DNA of 64,000 bases from WLMZ01 sp963732585. Lineage in GTDB: Bacteria; Actinomycetota; Acidimicrobiia; Acidimicrobiales; Ilumatobacteraceae. Positions 1-9,800 of this stretch are shown here, in pieces. The notes under the pieces are model-generated. The model made no database searches. It saw only the letters and a list, made by a program, of their open reading frames with translations, and was not told where the DNA came from. The stretch covers positions 124,001 to 188,000 of the forward strand of contig CAVSZY010000002.1 in NCBI GenBank assembly GCA_963732585.1, written 5' to 3'. A program made the position numbers and the translations under genes. Numbering within the stretch: the first letter of the stretch is position 1; each line of letters begins with the position of its first letter.

Positions 1-911
1 ACCAGTCCCCAGTCCGTGCAGACGATCCCGTCGAAGCCCAACTGCTCGCGCAGCAGTCCCGTGATCACCGAGCGGTTGAACGAAAACCCGACCTCGTCGT
101 GCTCGGTACCAACGGGCATCCCGTAATACGGCATGATCTGCGAGGTGCCGGCCTCGATCGCCGCCCTGAACGGGGCCAGGTGATACTCGAATCGCCCACC
201 CGGATATACCTGCTCTCGGCCCCAGGAAAAATGGGGGTCGTCACCATCTTTCTGCGGGCCCCCACCGGGGAAGTGTTTGGTCATCGTAGACACCGACTGC
301 GGTCCAAGCGTTTCGCCCTGGAACCCATCGATGTAGGCAACGACGAGCGCCGAGGTGAGCTCGGCGTCCTCGCCGAACGTCTGGGCGATTCGGGCCCAGC
401 GGGGCTCAGTTGCCAGATCGATCTGCGGATGGAGCGCGACGCGGATTCCAACGGCGACGTACTCCTGTCGGGCAATGTCGCCAAACTCGCGCATCAGTTC
501 CGCACTACCGATGGCCGCCAGGCCGAGCGGTTCAGGCCACTGTGAGAAGGGACCGGACAGTATCGAGAGCAATGGATTGTCGGTGAAGTGATGGCGCGGA
601 TCGGTGGACAACGTCACCGGGATCGCCAACGGCTGTTCGGCCGCGAGCCGCTGCAACTCGTTGTGCCACTGAGCGAACTCGCGCCCGTCGGCAAGAGCAC
701 CCATCAGGCTGAAGTGATTTAGACGACGTTCGGTGACGAGCGCTCGCGGTGATGGCCTCGGCAGCAGCGGGTTGACCGCATCGAGACTGCCCGGCGAGAC
801 CATCGCATGAAACATCAAGCCAGCCTTGGCCTCGAGCGACATCCTGGCTATCAAATCGGCGACACGGTTCTCGGTCGAGACCTGCGGATCCTGATATGGG
901 TGGCGGTTCAT
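1..911 (-). CDS. GH3 beta-glucosidase-type glycoside hydrolase, partial (N-terminal ~303 residues)
   Basis: Reading frame open from ATG at 911 to the left edge with no stop, so the 3' part lies outside the window. The translation begins MNRHPYQDPQVSTENRVADL and shows the GH3 TIM-barrel: a region ending DLATEPRWARIAQTFGED, the substrate-binding K-H pair in MTKHFPGGGPQ, and IVCTDWGL, whose Asp is the expected catalytic nucleophile. The ATG overlaps the stop of the upstream esterase (ATGA, 908-911), so the two are probably translationally coupled. It would release terminal sugars from beta-glucosides or conjugates. No clear signal peptide is seen, which suggests a cytoplasmic enzyme. The sugar specificity cannot be read from the sequence. 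Confidence 0.9.
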   Translation of the reverse strand, partial: MNRHPYQDPQVSTENRVADLIARMSLEAKAGLMFHAMVSPGSLDAVNPLLPRPSPRALVTERRLNHFSLMGALADGREFAQWHNELQRLAAEQPLAIPVTLSTDPRHHFTDNPLLSILSGPFSQWPEPLGLAAIGSAELMREFGDIARQEYVAVGIRVALHPQIDLATEPRWARIAQTFGEDAELTSALVVAYIDGFQGETLGPQSVSTMTKHFPGGGPQKDGDDPHFSWGREQVYPGGRFEYHLAPFRAAIEAGTSQIMPYYGMPVGTEHDEVGFSFNRSVITGLLREQLGFDGIVCTDWGL

Positions 912-1903
912 TCTCTCTCTTCTTCACGAGTTTCGTCGGTACACGGCACAGAGATCTGTTGGAGAATCCAACGAACCTGCGACCTGATCGTCCACTCCGC
1001 CTCGCTGGTGGTGACCTGTTGTGGGTAGGTATGGCCAGCGCCCTCCTGCTCGATGCAGCTCACTGGCACGCCGGCACGTTCGAGTTCGATCCGGAGGCGG
1101 CGGATATCGGCGAGGAGAATGTCCTCGGTTCCAACATTGAGGTGCACGGGGGGCAGACCGTTCATTCTTGCGTTGATCGGCGACAACCGCGGATCGTCGA
1201 GCGAGACGCCGTCGGCGTACCGCTCGGCCGCCCATCGAAGTATCGACCGGCCAGCGGCGAGGTCACGACGCCGCAAGTCGAGCATGTCGGGATTCTCCAT
1301 CGCCACGTCGACCCATGGGGCGGTCAATACAAGGCCGGCTGGGAGTGGGCCGCCGACATCGCGCAACGCCTGCGCAGTCGCCAGAGCGAGACCGCCGCCG
1401 GCGCTGTCACCGCCCAGGATCCAGCGCCCATCGACCAACCGTCCATCGCCGTGCAACTGCCGAATCGCCGCCAGAGCGTCGTCGAGCGCCGCTGGGAACG
1501 GGTGCGTCGGCGGCATCCGGTAGAGCACCATCACGACGGCGAAACCGCTGCGACGCTGGATCTCCGCACACCACGCCCACTGTTGGCTGAACGGACCGCC
1601 GACGTAGGAGCCGCCATGAAGGAAGGCCAACACACCTTTGTCGTGCAGCTCAGGGGAAAGCCACGTGCATGGCACGGTTCCCGAGGTGTCGACGACAACG
1701 GGTATTCCGCCGATGACCTTCTTCGGTGGCCGCGTCGATTTCTGGCTGCTGAGGACGATGTGATCCACGATCCTCTCGGGCAACCGGGGCAGGAGGGAAC
1801 TCGCTCGGGTGGCGACGCGACGCAGTCGACTGTCATTCTGTGGTTGCGCCTGGGGCACGATTCCGCCACCAGGAGCAGGTGTGAACGACTCGCTCATCCG
1901 CAT
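908..1903 (-). CDS. HSL-family alpha/beta hydrolase (esterase)
   Basis: 331 residues. The oxyanion-hole motif HGGSYVGG (around residue 95) and the nucleophile elbow GGDSAGGG (around 165) are those of hormone-sensitive-lipase-type esterases. The Asp in VGTEDILLADIRR and the His in GAGHTYPQQ complete the triad. It should hydrolyse small acyl esters in the cytoplasm. The ATG at 1903 directly follows the TAG of the upstream GH3 gene (1904-1906) and the stop overlaps the next GH3 start, so the gene sits inside a GH3-esterase-GH3 operon. That suggests removal of acyl groups from glycosides, which is inference. The physiological ester is unknown. Confidence 0.9.
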   Translation of the reverse strand: MRMSESFTPAPGGGIVPQAQPQNDSRLRRVATRASSLLPRLPERIVDHIVLSSQKSTRPPKKVIGGIPVVVDTSGTVPCTWLSPELHDKGVLAFLHGGSYVGGPFSQQWAWCAEIQRRSGFAVVMVLYRMPPTHPFPAALDDALAAIRQLHGDGRLVDGRWILGGDSAGGGLALATAQALRDVGGPLPAGLVLTAPWVDVAMENPDMLDLRRRDLAAGRSILRWAAERYADGVSLDDPRLSPINARMNGLPPVHLNVGTEDILLADIRRLRIELERAGVPVSCIEQEGAGHTYPQQVTTSEAEWTIRSQVRWILQQISVPCTDETREEERE

Positions 1904-4376
1904 CTACTGCACTGTCGACACGGTGAGATGAGCGGTGCGAGAGGACAACGTCACTTGCTCACCAACGATAGTGAACGAGGCTGACAGCGCCAGATCGTCC
2001 GAGGCGCGCCCAGCCGATAAATGAACGTCGCCCGGCGTGAGCACGAGGTTCATCTCGACGTCGTAGTAGGCGAGGATCTCGGGTCGCAGATGAAAGGTCA
2101 CCACGGCGGCCGCGCCGGGATGCAGGGCAATCCGCTGGAAACCAACGAGCTCACGCACGGGCCGGGTGACACCCCGCCGGCGGATCTGGGCGTACAACTG
2201 GACGACCTCCTCGCCGAACCGGGGCCCCACATTGGCCACCTCGACGCGCACATCGACAACACCGGTAGGGCTGACCTCGGTCGCGGCGACGCTGATCGCT
2301 CGATACTCGAACGTTGTGTAACTGAGCCCGTGACCGAACGCATATGCCGGCCCGCTGTCGTCGAGATCCGTGTATGTGCCGGGTTCGCTACCCTGCTTGT
2401 GACCATAGTAAATCGGGCATTGACCAGCCGTTCGAGGAATCGTGATCGGCACCCGGCCCGACGGATTCTCCACGCCGAACAAGACGTCGGCGATCGCCGC
2501 GCCCCACCGATCCCGGCTGGTACGCGTGTAGGACGGCGTGTGGGCCACCTTCGGCGACGAGCACCGGCTGCGGTTGCGAGCCGACCAGGACCACGACCAC
2601 CGGCACACCGGTAGCACAGACTGCATCGAGCAGCGCCCGTTGGGCACCACCCAGTTCAAGCGTCGACCGGTCGCGGGTCTCGCCCACGATCGCATCGCTT
2701 ACCAGACCGGTCTTGTCGCCCAGCACAAGGATCGCCACGTCGGACCCCTGTGCGGCGGTTACCGCCTCGGCGATTCCCTCGTGCGACGGGTCGTTGATGT
2801 GGCATCCAAGGGCATAGACCACCTGAGTGGATGGCGAGACGATCGCTTCGATCGACGCCAGCACGGTGGGGACATGTGAATACACAGCTTCGATGGCGCT
2901 AAGTGCCGCGTCGGAAGGCCGCGTTGCGATCCGCCGGACGTATCCGAAGTCGGCGCCGGTGTCGTAGGGCGTGTCGGGCGTTTGCTCGATCGTGGCTGCG
3001 ATCGGGGCGACTACATCGTCGGCGACCTCGCCACCCTGCACGGGTGCGGGCAGGCCCATGTCGCCACTGGCGAACATTTCGATCATCTGCACTGCCGAGT
3101 ACCCGCCGAACAGATTTCGGATGGACCGCGCGTTCGGCCCGATGACGGCCACACGGTCGAGATCGCGACTGAGCGGCAGCAGACCAGACGGATTGGCCAG
3201 CAGTACGGTCGAACGTGTTGCCAGTCGATGCGCCAACGCCGTTGTCGCTGTCCGTGCGGACTCGGCATTGGTAGCAGCGAACGCGTCGATGTCGCCGTAT
3301 GGGTTCTCGAACAGGCCCAGCCTGAACTTCGCCGACAGCACCAGGCGAACGCTGCGATCGACCATCGACACATCGAGCACGCCCGATCGCACCGCGTCGG
3401 CGATGCCCGCCGTGAAACACAGTGAACCGGGCAGCTCGACATCCAAACCTGCGTGCAGCGCCTGAACTCCGGCATCGGCCTCGTCGGTCGCAGTCTGCTG
3501 GCGGGTATACAACGCATTCACCGCGCCATAGTCGGCAACCGTGAGTCCCTCGAACCCGAGCACCCCGCGCAACATATCGGTCAATAACCGCCGCGAGCCC
3601 GCTGCCGGCTCGCCGTTGAGATCGGAATACGAACACATCACGGACTCGAGAGCAGCCTCGTCGATGGCCGCCGCGAACGGGCGAGCGTAGACCTCGAGCA
3701 ACTCCCGCTCGCCGAGTTGCACTGCCCCGATATTGCGTCCACCGTAGGCCATTCCGTAACCCAGAAAGTGCTTCGCCGTGGCCAACACACCGTCGCGTCG
3801 GTCGGCGCCTTGTAGCCCGCTGACAAAGGCAACGCCGATCGCGGAGGCGAGGTACGGGTCCTCGCCGTAGGTCTCTTGTACTCGGCCCCAACGAGCATCA
3901 CGCGTGAGATCCAGATTCGGGGAACACGCTTGATGAACACCAAGCGCACGCATTTGTCGACGGATCACGTCGGTCGCCGAGCGCACCGACTCTGGGTCCC
4001 ACGACGCAGCAAGGTTGATCGCCGTGGGAAAGTCGACACACGCCGGATGGGCAAGTCCGGCGAGCGCTTCGTGGTGCACGATCGCCGGAATCCCTAACCG
4101 CGTCTTGTCGACCAGGAAACGCTGGATCTGATCGAGCATCGAAATCAGCTGCGCGGGATCGTGCGACAACATGGCGCCAGCAGAAATCTCACCGATTCCT
4201 GCCGAGAGTGCAGCCGCGATCTGACGGTCGTCGAGGCCGTCAACTCCAAGAAAGCCGAAGGGAAGAGTGCCGGTCAGTTGCGCAACCTTTTCTTCGATCG
4301 TCATACGCGCCAGTAAGTCTTCGACGCGGTCGTCGACCGCCAGCGTCGGATCTTGGTAACTCGGCACTTCCATCAT
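1904..4376 (-). CDS. GH3 beta-glucosidase-type enzyme, full length but with one frameshift
   Basis: Removing one base gives 823 codons. Residues 1-660 carry the GH3 barrel: MTIEEKVAQLTG, RWGRVQETYGEDPYLA, the K-H pair in ATAKHFLGYG, and VADYGAV with the probable nucleophile Asp, followed by the C-terminal sandwich. The frame breaks at the CCCC run at 2502-2505. Dropping one base rejoins QPGSVGAAIADVLFGVENPS, a hallmark GH3 stretch, and continues through a fibronectin-III-like tail to the TAG at 1906-1904. The gene is first in the minus-strand operon and diverges from the dioxygenase gene at 4494. The indel may be a sequencing error. If real, the enzyme loses its last ~200 residues. Confidence 0.85.
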
Positions 4377-4431
4377 TTTTTACCTCGATAGACATTGGAT
4401 GCGACACCCAGAAAGTCGGACAATATCAGAA

Positions 4432-4450
4432 TTGACGTCAATGTTGATAA
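4432..4450. promoter_or_regulatory. Operator-like site between the divergent GH3 and dioxygenase genes
   Basis: TTGAC-GTCAAT-GTTGA followed by TAA. The core TTGACGTCAA is a perfect 10-bp palindrome. It belongs to the five-site TYGAC-N6-RTCA-like family found before units of the catabolic island and lies 44 bp before the dioxygenase GTG. The regulator is unknown; the TetR protein at 17015-17728 is a candidate. Confidence 0.5.
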
Positions 4451-4493
4451 CTGTTACGGTCCACCTTCAGGCCATCGCAACGGGGCATCTATC

Positions 4494-5489
4494 GTGAATC
4501 ACTCGGATCTTCCAGCACCAACGAGCGATCTCGATCGAGCACGCCACGACATGGACGAGTACGGCTACACCATGATCGCCAACGCCTTGACACCCGCACA
4601 GATCGATGCGATGAACGCCAGGCTCGTCGAGCAGGCCACCTGCGAGGCAGCACTCACTGGCAAACCGATCACCCGAGACGACCCGCAGGCGACTGGATTC
4701 GTCCAATCACTCCACAACAAGGGTCGAATTTGGCATACGCTCCTCGATCCAGCCAGCACCGTCCACACCGTGATGGCACACGTGTTCACGCCATCGTTCG
4801 ACCCGTTCATGTCACAGTTCGGCGGGCTCCAGCAAACATTCCTGCTCTCGTCGATGGGCGCAAAGTTCAAGCACCTCGAGTACCCGAGCTACGACGGGCA
4901 GCCACTCCGCCATGACTTTCATACCGACCAGAAGTGGGCGAACGGCCATCAGGAGTACGCACTCGTGGCCACCGTGTTCTACATGCTCACGGACTTCACC
5001 TACGAGAACGGATGCACCATGGTGGTGCCGGGCAGTCACAAGATCCCTTCACCCGCATATGGTGTGATTCGACACGATCAGCCCCTGGTCGATGGCAAGC
5101 CGGTTGTTGACTACCAGAGGTACGCCGATGTCGAGCCCGAACGCATCAGCCGGGCTGTGCCCGCAGAAGCACCAGCGGGCACGGCGTTCATCTTCGACGG
5201 GCGGCTGTGGCACGCGGCGGGCATCAACACAAACGGCGCGCGGCGGGCGCACGTCAACGGCTTTTACTGCGCGCCGTACATTCGTCAACGCGAGCTCTAC
5301 TCGATGAACCTGCGCCAAGATGTCGTCGACCAACTCAGCGACGAGCAACTGATGATTCTGGGATTTGACACCATGCTGCAACGTGTCGGCGACGGACTGT
5401 TCAACCGGATCGAACCCACCCTTGGCCGGACCAACATCACGAACAAGCTCGAAAGCATCGGCGAACTCAGCCTCTCCGACGGCGCCTGA
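4494..5489 (+). CDS. Phytanoyl-CoA dioxygenase (PhyH)-like Fe(II)/2-oxoglutarate oxygenase
   Basis: 331 residues from the GTG at 4494. The frame is open upstream to 4395, but that stretch contains the operator-like site and is not protein-like. The PhyH fold is supported by DMDEYGYTMIANALTP near the N-terminus, the metal-binding H-x-D in RHDFHTDQKW, the distal His in FIFDGRLWHAAG, and a following Arg-rich stretch that would hold 2-oxoglutarate. It should hydroxylate an aliphatic or terpenoid carbon in the cytoplasm. It is the first plus-strand gene of the catabolic island, followed by an amidohydrolase with its own operator-like site. No CoA-specific feature is visible, so the substrate is open. 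Confidence 0.85.
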   Translation: MNHSDLPAPTSDLDRARHDMDEYGYTMIANALTPAQIDAMNARLVEQATCEAALTGKPITRDDPQATGFVQSLHNKGRIWHTLLDPASTVHTVMAHVFTPSFDPFMSQFGGLQQTFLLSSMGAKFKHLEYPSYDGQPLRHDFHTDQKWANGHQEYALVATVFYMLTDFTYENGCTMVVPGSHKIPSPAYGVIRHDQPLVDGKPVVDYQRYADVEPERISRAVPAEAPAGTAFIFDGRLWHAAGINTNGARRAHVNGFYCAPYIRQRELYSMNLRQDVVDQLSDEQLMILGFDTMLQRVGDGLFNRIEPTLGRTNITNKLESIGELSLSDGA

Positions 5490-5549
5490 CGCTGAGAAGT
5501 CGGCGGGGTAACGGTGCCGCTGGTCGCACACATCCGCCGGTTTATTGAT

Positions 5550-5567
5550 TTCGACGTCAACTATAAT
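5550..5567. promoter_or_regulatory. Operator-like site before the amidohydrolase at 5599
   Basis: TTCGAC-GTCAAC-TATAA, a variant of the shared motif with the left half-site and spacer conserved and a diverged right half. It ends about 30 bp before the chosen ATG, where a promoter operator is expected. Confidence 0.4.
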
Positions 5568-5598
5568 GATGGAACCTGCCACCCGAAACGAGGGCTCC

Positions 5599-6765
5599 AT
5601 GCACGTACCGATTTTTGATGCCGACAACCACATGTACGAGACGAAGGAGGCACTGACCAAATTTCTCCCGGAACGCTACGCCCGTGCCATCCGGTACGTC
5701 GAGATCGCTGGCCGCACCAAGATCCTGGTGCAGGGACATCTCAGCGAATTCATCCCCAACCCGACGTTTGACGTCGTCGCCCGTCCGGGTGCCGAAGAGG
5801 ACTTCTACCGCCGCGGCAACCCTGATGGCAAGACCCGTCGCGAAATCTTCGGTGAACCGATCCGCGCAATTCCGGCATTCCGCGAACCAGCTCCGCGCCT
5901 CGAACTGATGGATCAACAAGGGCTTGAGCGCACACTGATGTTTCCTACGCTCGCCAGCCTCGTCGAGGAACGGTTGCGTGACGATCCGCAAGCAACCCAC
6001 GCCGTCATTCACGCGCTCAACGAGTGGATGTACGAAACGTGGCAATTCAACTACGCCAACCGCATCTTCAGCACACCGGTCATCACCTTGCCGATCGTCG
6101 AACGCGCTATCCAAGAACTGGACTGGGTTGTCGAGCGTGGCGCCAAGGTCGTGCTCATTCGCCCCGCTCCTGTACCTGGCTACCGCGGTAACCGTTCCTT
6201 CGCGCTCCCCGAGTTCGATCCTTTCTGGAAACGTGTCGTCGAACTCGACGTCCTCGTCGCGATGCACTCCTCCGACAGCGGCTACAGCCGATACGCCAAC
6301 GACTGGAACGGTGGCGACACCGAGATGCTGCCGTTCGCCGGGGGCAGCGCTTTCAACATCATCAGCACCTGGCGCCCAGTCGAGGACGCGGTGGCCTCAC
6401 TCATTCTGCATGGCGCCTTGAACCGCTTCCCGGAGCTGAAAGTCGCCATCATCGAAAATGGCAGCACCTGGGTGCGGCCGTTGTTCGACAAGCTCAAAGA
6501 CGGATATAAGAAGTACCCGCACTACTTCCCCGAGCACCCGATCGAGGTGTTCAAGCGCAACATCCACATCAGCCCCTTCTGGGAAGAAGACCTCGGTGCC
6601 CTCGCTGATGTCATCGGCGAGGACAACGTCCTCTTCGGATCCGACTACCCGCACCCCGAGGGTCTCGCCGAACCACGCAGCTACATGAACGCGCTCAGCC
6701 ACGTCAGCGAAGCGGCACACGACAAGATCATGGGTGGCAACCTGGCCCGGCTCATGAATATGTAG
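5599..6765 (+). CDS. Amidohydrolase-2 family protein (metal-dependent hydrolase or decarboxylase type)
   Basis: 388 residues from the ATG at 5599, preceded by GAGGG at a good distance; the ATG at 5566 overlaps the operator-like site. The protein starts MHVPIFDADNHMYE, matching the metal-binding start of the ACMSD/amidohydrolase-2 family. It also has LDVLVAMHSSDSG (metal His) and VLFGSDYPHPEG (catalytic Asp). Family members hydrolyse C-C or C-N bonds or decarboxylate ring acids. Three further members lie at 12089, 20701 and 32714, so successive steps or alternative substrates of one pathway are likely. The reaction itself cannot be assigned. Confidence 0.85.
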   Translation: MHVPIFDADNHMYETKEALTKFLPERYARAIRYVEIAGRTKILVQGHLSEFIPNPTFDVVARPGAEEDFYRRGNPDGKTRREIFGEPIRAIPAFREPAPRLELMDQQGLERTLMFPTLASLVEERLRDDPQATHAVIHALNEWMYETWQFNYANRIFSTPVITLPIVERAIQELDWVVERGAKVVLIRPAPVPGYRGNRSFALPEFDPFWKRVVELDVLVAMHSSDSGYSRYANDWNGGDTEMLPFAGGSAFNIISTWRPVEDAVASLILHGALNRFPELKVAIIENGSTWVRPLFDKLKDGYKKYPHYFPEHPIEVFKRNIHISPFWEEDLGALADVIGEDNVLFGSDYPHPEGLAEPRSYMNALSHVSEAAHDKIMGGNLARLMNM

Positions 6766-6845
6766 TCAACCGATCTGGTCTCAGCGGCATGGCGTCAGCG
6801 TCGACCCGTCGCGACCGACACATTGGAGTTCGGCCGCCCGCCACT

Positions 6846-7072
6846 GCCGCACACATTACGGTGAAAGCCATCGCCCCGGCCCATTCGAGACAAAGATGAA
6901 CGATCACGTCTTCAACGATTCCGAACGCTCCAAGGCCATGATGAATCGGGGGCCGCTGCGCCACAGTAGTCGCCCGGACGACGTCGCGGGCGCGGCCATC
7001 TTCATGGCATCCAGAGCTGGGTCGTTCCTGACCGGGGCCGTGTTGCCAGAGTCCGCTGGCTGCGAACTGTGA
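6846..7072 (+). pseudogene. C-terminal remnant of a short-chain dehydrogenase
   Basis: The stretch encodes AAHITVKAIAPA, then, after a one-base shift near 6885, FETKMNDHVFNDSERSKAMM and RPDDVAGAAIFMASRAGSFLTGAVLPESAG, ending at the TGA at 7070-7072. This is the last third of an SDR (the IRVNAIAPG to SFLTG region). The Rossmann nucleotide site and the Ser-Tyr-Lys centre are absent. The stop overlaps the GTG of the aminotransferase (GTGA), suggesting that an SDR-aminotransferase operon lost the front of its first gene. Confidence 0.75.
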
Positions 7073-8254
7073 TCGCTCACCCACCGCGCCGCGGGCGGTT
7101 TCCGAGCAACGACATCATCTGGCTGCTCGACAACTACCCCACGCACAATCTGGGTGAGAGCACGTCGAGGGATCTCACATTCGGAGAGGTACTCGACCTG
7201 ATCGGCGAGGAACGGTTACGCGATCTTCGTCTCGGCTACGGCACGGCTGCGGGCAGTTCGGCCTTGCGCGCCCGGGTCGGCGAGTTGACGGGAATGCACC
7301 CAGATCAGGTGATCACGACGCAGGGTGTCGCGCTCGGGCTCTACCTGCTGGCGGTGGAGCATTGCCGCGCGGGGGACGACGTATTGATCGTCTCTCCGAT
7401 GTTTCCGCCAACTCGGGACGCGATGATCGGCAGCGACATCACGGTAAATACCGTACAGCTGAGTTTCGACTCCGGGTATCGAGTCGACACCGAGGTCATC
7501 GCACCCGCTCTGAGCGAGGCGACGACGTTGGTCTGTCTGGCGAGCCCGCAAAATCCCAGCGGCATCAGAGCGCGTCCTGAGGAGGTCGAGGCCCTCCTCG
7601 GGAAGATGACACGCGTGTGCCCAAACGCGCTCTTGCTGGTCGATGAGATCTATCGCGACGCAACCTATGGCGACGCCACTATTCCCTCGAGTTTCCGCCA
7701 CCGCCGACCGGCGAATCATCACCGCCGGATCGATCTCAAAGGCCCATGGCGCGCCAGGATTGCGCTGCGGCTGGCTGACCATCCACGACCCCGGGCTACG
7801 GGACCGCCTCATCGTCGCGAAGATGAACATCGTCCTGTCTGGGTCGGTGCTCGACGAGGCGGTCGCGGCCGCCATCCTCGACGCCCGTGACGAGATCTTG
7901 CGGCCGCGGCGAGAGCTGCTTGCCACGGCAGTGGGGATCGTCGAGCGATGGCAGCACGGCGAACGTCACCGCGTCGACTGGGTCCGCCCCGAGGGCGGTG
8001 CGATGTGCTGCATTCGGCAACGACCCGACACATTCGACGACACATCGGTGCGACGCTTCTGGACCACCCTGCCCGAAATGGCGATCCAACTCGGCGCTGG
8101 AGAATGGTTCGGCGAAAGCACGCGCATCGCTCGCCTCGGCTTCGGCTACCTGCCGCTGCATCAGCTGCAACCCGCTCTCGATCAACTCAGCAGAGCACTC
8201 GATATCGCTCAACGACCGGTGGATGGTGGACGCACGCTCAAGCCTGAGGCGTGA
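7069..8254 (+). CDS. PLP-dependent class I/II aminotransferase, with one frameshift
   Basis: 394 codons after removing one base. The first frame holds the substrate and cofactor region: DNYPTHNLGEST, GYGTAAGSSALR, LASPQNPSGIRA and LLLVDEIYRDATYGD. At the CCC run at 7684-7686 the frame shifts and continues as SATADRRIITAGSISKAHG, where the Lys is the Schiff-base lysine, then GLRCGWL. Fold-type I aminotransferases of this length move amino groups between amino and keto acids in the cytoplasm. The GTG start overlaps the SDR remnant. The 3' end overlaps the convergent kinase gene by 17 bp. The indel may be an error. Confidence 0.8.
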
Positions 8255-9302
8255 GCGCGGCGATGGCAGCGGCACCGTCTAGGTCGACGAAGGCGGTGGC
8301 GTAGCGTTGCGACAACGCCGCAGAGACTTCGAATCGCTGCCAATCGGAGGCCGCTGTGACCAGCCACAAAGCAAGCCCGTGGGCGCTGGAGGCACGGTAG
8401 CGAAGCCATAGCTCTCTCGAGGAAGGCAGCTCATCGGCGGGCAGGTTCAGGGCACGCCGATACTCCTCCACCAGTTCATGTTCAGCAGACCGGCGGTCCT
8501 CGATGGTGCAAGCACCCTGCAAAAAGTATCCGAGATCTACCGATGGATTGCCGCGGCGCACGACCTGCCAGTCGAGGAAGCCAACCTCATCGTCGGCAAG
8601 CACATACGTGTTGCCGACGTGCGCATCGCCATGAAGCAACGTCTGACCACCCGTCGCAAGGGTGGCTACAAACGGCACCCAGACATCGCGCATGATCTGC
8701 CTGCCGCTCATGTGCGCAACCTGCGTCGGAATCGAATCACCGAGACGTTGCAGCCCGATGTCGATGCCCGTCGCCATCCCGCGCCAGGCCACGAACGGTT
8801 CAACCCAGGAGAGCTGCGGGTACGACAACAGCCGATCGCCCCAGAATGCGGCGTGAAGGCGGGCGAGACTGCGGACCCCATTTCGTACCTGATCGACTGA
8901 CAACGGGCGGGTCGCGTCACGCAGATCTCCACCGCGGGCAGCGATGTCCTCCATCACCATCACGAAGTCGAGCCGCGGCTCGTCGATCAGGGTGAAATAC
9001 ACCTCCGGGCAGTCGAGCGGTAGCTTCACCCCCGACGCGAAGAGCCGCGGTTCGTTGAACACGCCTCCAGTGCTCGCATTGACGGCGGCATGGGCTACGT
9101 CCGAGGCTTTCATGAAGACCGTTGACGGCCCTGGTGTACCGGCATAGGACAAGCCGAGCCTGGCACGCCGGTTCGTTCCGTCGTCGTGGAGCAGCAGGTT
9201 GACGCCGCTGACCTCGACTCCAGCGAAGTTCGTAGCCAACGCAGCCGTCATCCACTGTGGCGTGACCAACTCCCATTCCTGTGGAATGTCCAGTTTCCTC
9301 AT
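8238..9302 (-). CDS. Aminoglycoside-phosphotransferase/ecdysteroid-kinase-like small-molecule kinase
   Basis: 354 residues. The protein-kinase-like fold is marked by LLHGDAHVGNTYV (catalytic-loop Asp and Asn, residues ~218-230) and FLDWQVV (metal-binding Asp). The N-lobe has VFMKASD and FVMVMEDI. Such kinases in degradative clusters phosphorylate alcohols or carboxylates; drug resistance is not implied. It is the last gene of the minus-strand run amidohydrolase-ferredoxin-SDR-P450-F420 enzyme-kinase. A second, divergent family member lies at 14946. Confidence 0.85.
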   Translation of the reverse strand: MRKLDIPQEWELVTPQWMTAALATNFAGVEVSGVNLLLHDDGTNRRARLGLSYAGTPGPSTVFMKASDVAHAAVNASTGGVFNEPRLFASGVKLPLDCPEVYFTLIDEPRLDFVMVMEDIAARGGDLRDATRPLSVDQVRNGVRSLARLHAAFWGDRLLSYPQLSWVEPFVAWRGMATGIDIGLQRLGDSIPTQVAHMSGRQIMRDVWVPFVATLATGGQTLLHGDAHVGNTYVLADDEVGFLDWQVVRRGNPSVDLGYFLQGACTIEDRRSAEHELVEEYRRALNLPADELPSSRELWLRYRASSAHGLALWLVTAASDWQRFEVSAALSQRYATAFVDLDGAAAIAALTPQA

Positions 9303-9329
9303 AGTTCTCCAGCAGGTGCTCTTAGCGCG

Positions 9330-9782
9330 CTAGCGGGCTGACGCGTGCGTTGCCGGCGACAAAATGACCACAGGGATGTCGCGCTCAGTGCGTGACTGGT
9401 AGACGTCGTAGTTCGGCCACACATTGGTGACGATGTCCCACAGCCGCGGTTTCTCGTCGGCGGTGGCGGCGCGGGCCACCACGGGAAAGATCTGGTCCTT
9501 GACCTGGATCTCGGCGTCTGCATTGGTCTGAATATTGAGGAACCACTGCGGGTGCATCGGCGCGCCTCCCATCGAGGCCACGACCAAATAATCATCGCCA
9601 TCTTGGGCGAAGATCAGGGCCGAGGTGCGCGGCTCGCCAGATTTACGGCCGGTGACCGTGAGCAACAGCGACGGAACGCCGTTCCAGAGATAGCCGACCT
9701 CACCTCCGGTCTCGCGATAGGCCTTGATATGCGATGGCCCGAGCAGGGTGAGATCGGGTTGGACGTGGTCGCTTTCGGACAT
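9330..9782 (-). CDS. Deazaflavin-dependent nitroreductase family protein (DDN-like)
   Basis: 150 residues. The split-barrel signature is clear: LLLTVTGRKSGEPRTSALIFAQDGDDYLVVAS, then GGAPMHPQWFLNIQTNADAEIQVKDQ, as in the F420-binding DDN family. It should bind F420 and reduce a small substrate or quinone in the cytoplasm. It lies 18 bp downstream of the P450 gene and upstream of the kinase, so it is co-transcribed with the oxidative part of the pathway. A role in re-reducing a P450 product is possible but not shown. Confidence 0.88.
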   Translation of the reverse strand: MSESDHVQPDLTLLGPSHIKAYRETGGEVGYLWNGVPSLLLTVTGRKSGEPRTSALIFAQDGDDYLVVASMGGAPMHPQWFLNIQTNADAEIQVKDQIFPVVARAATADEKPRLWDIVTNVWPNYDVYQSRTERDIPVVILSPATHASAR

Positions 9783-9800
9783 GAATGTTGCTTCTTTCGT

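Noticed and set aside
896..1984. 362-codon plus-strand frame opposite the esterase
   Set aside because: It is the antisense shadow of the HSL esterase, whose motifs are unambiguous.
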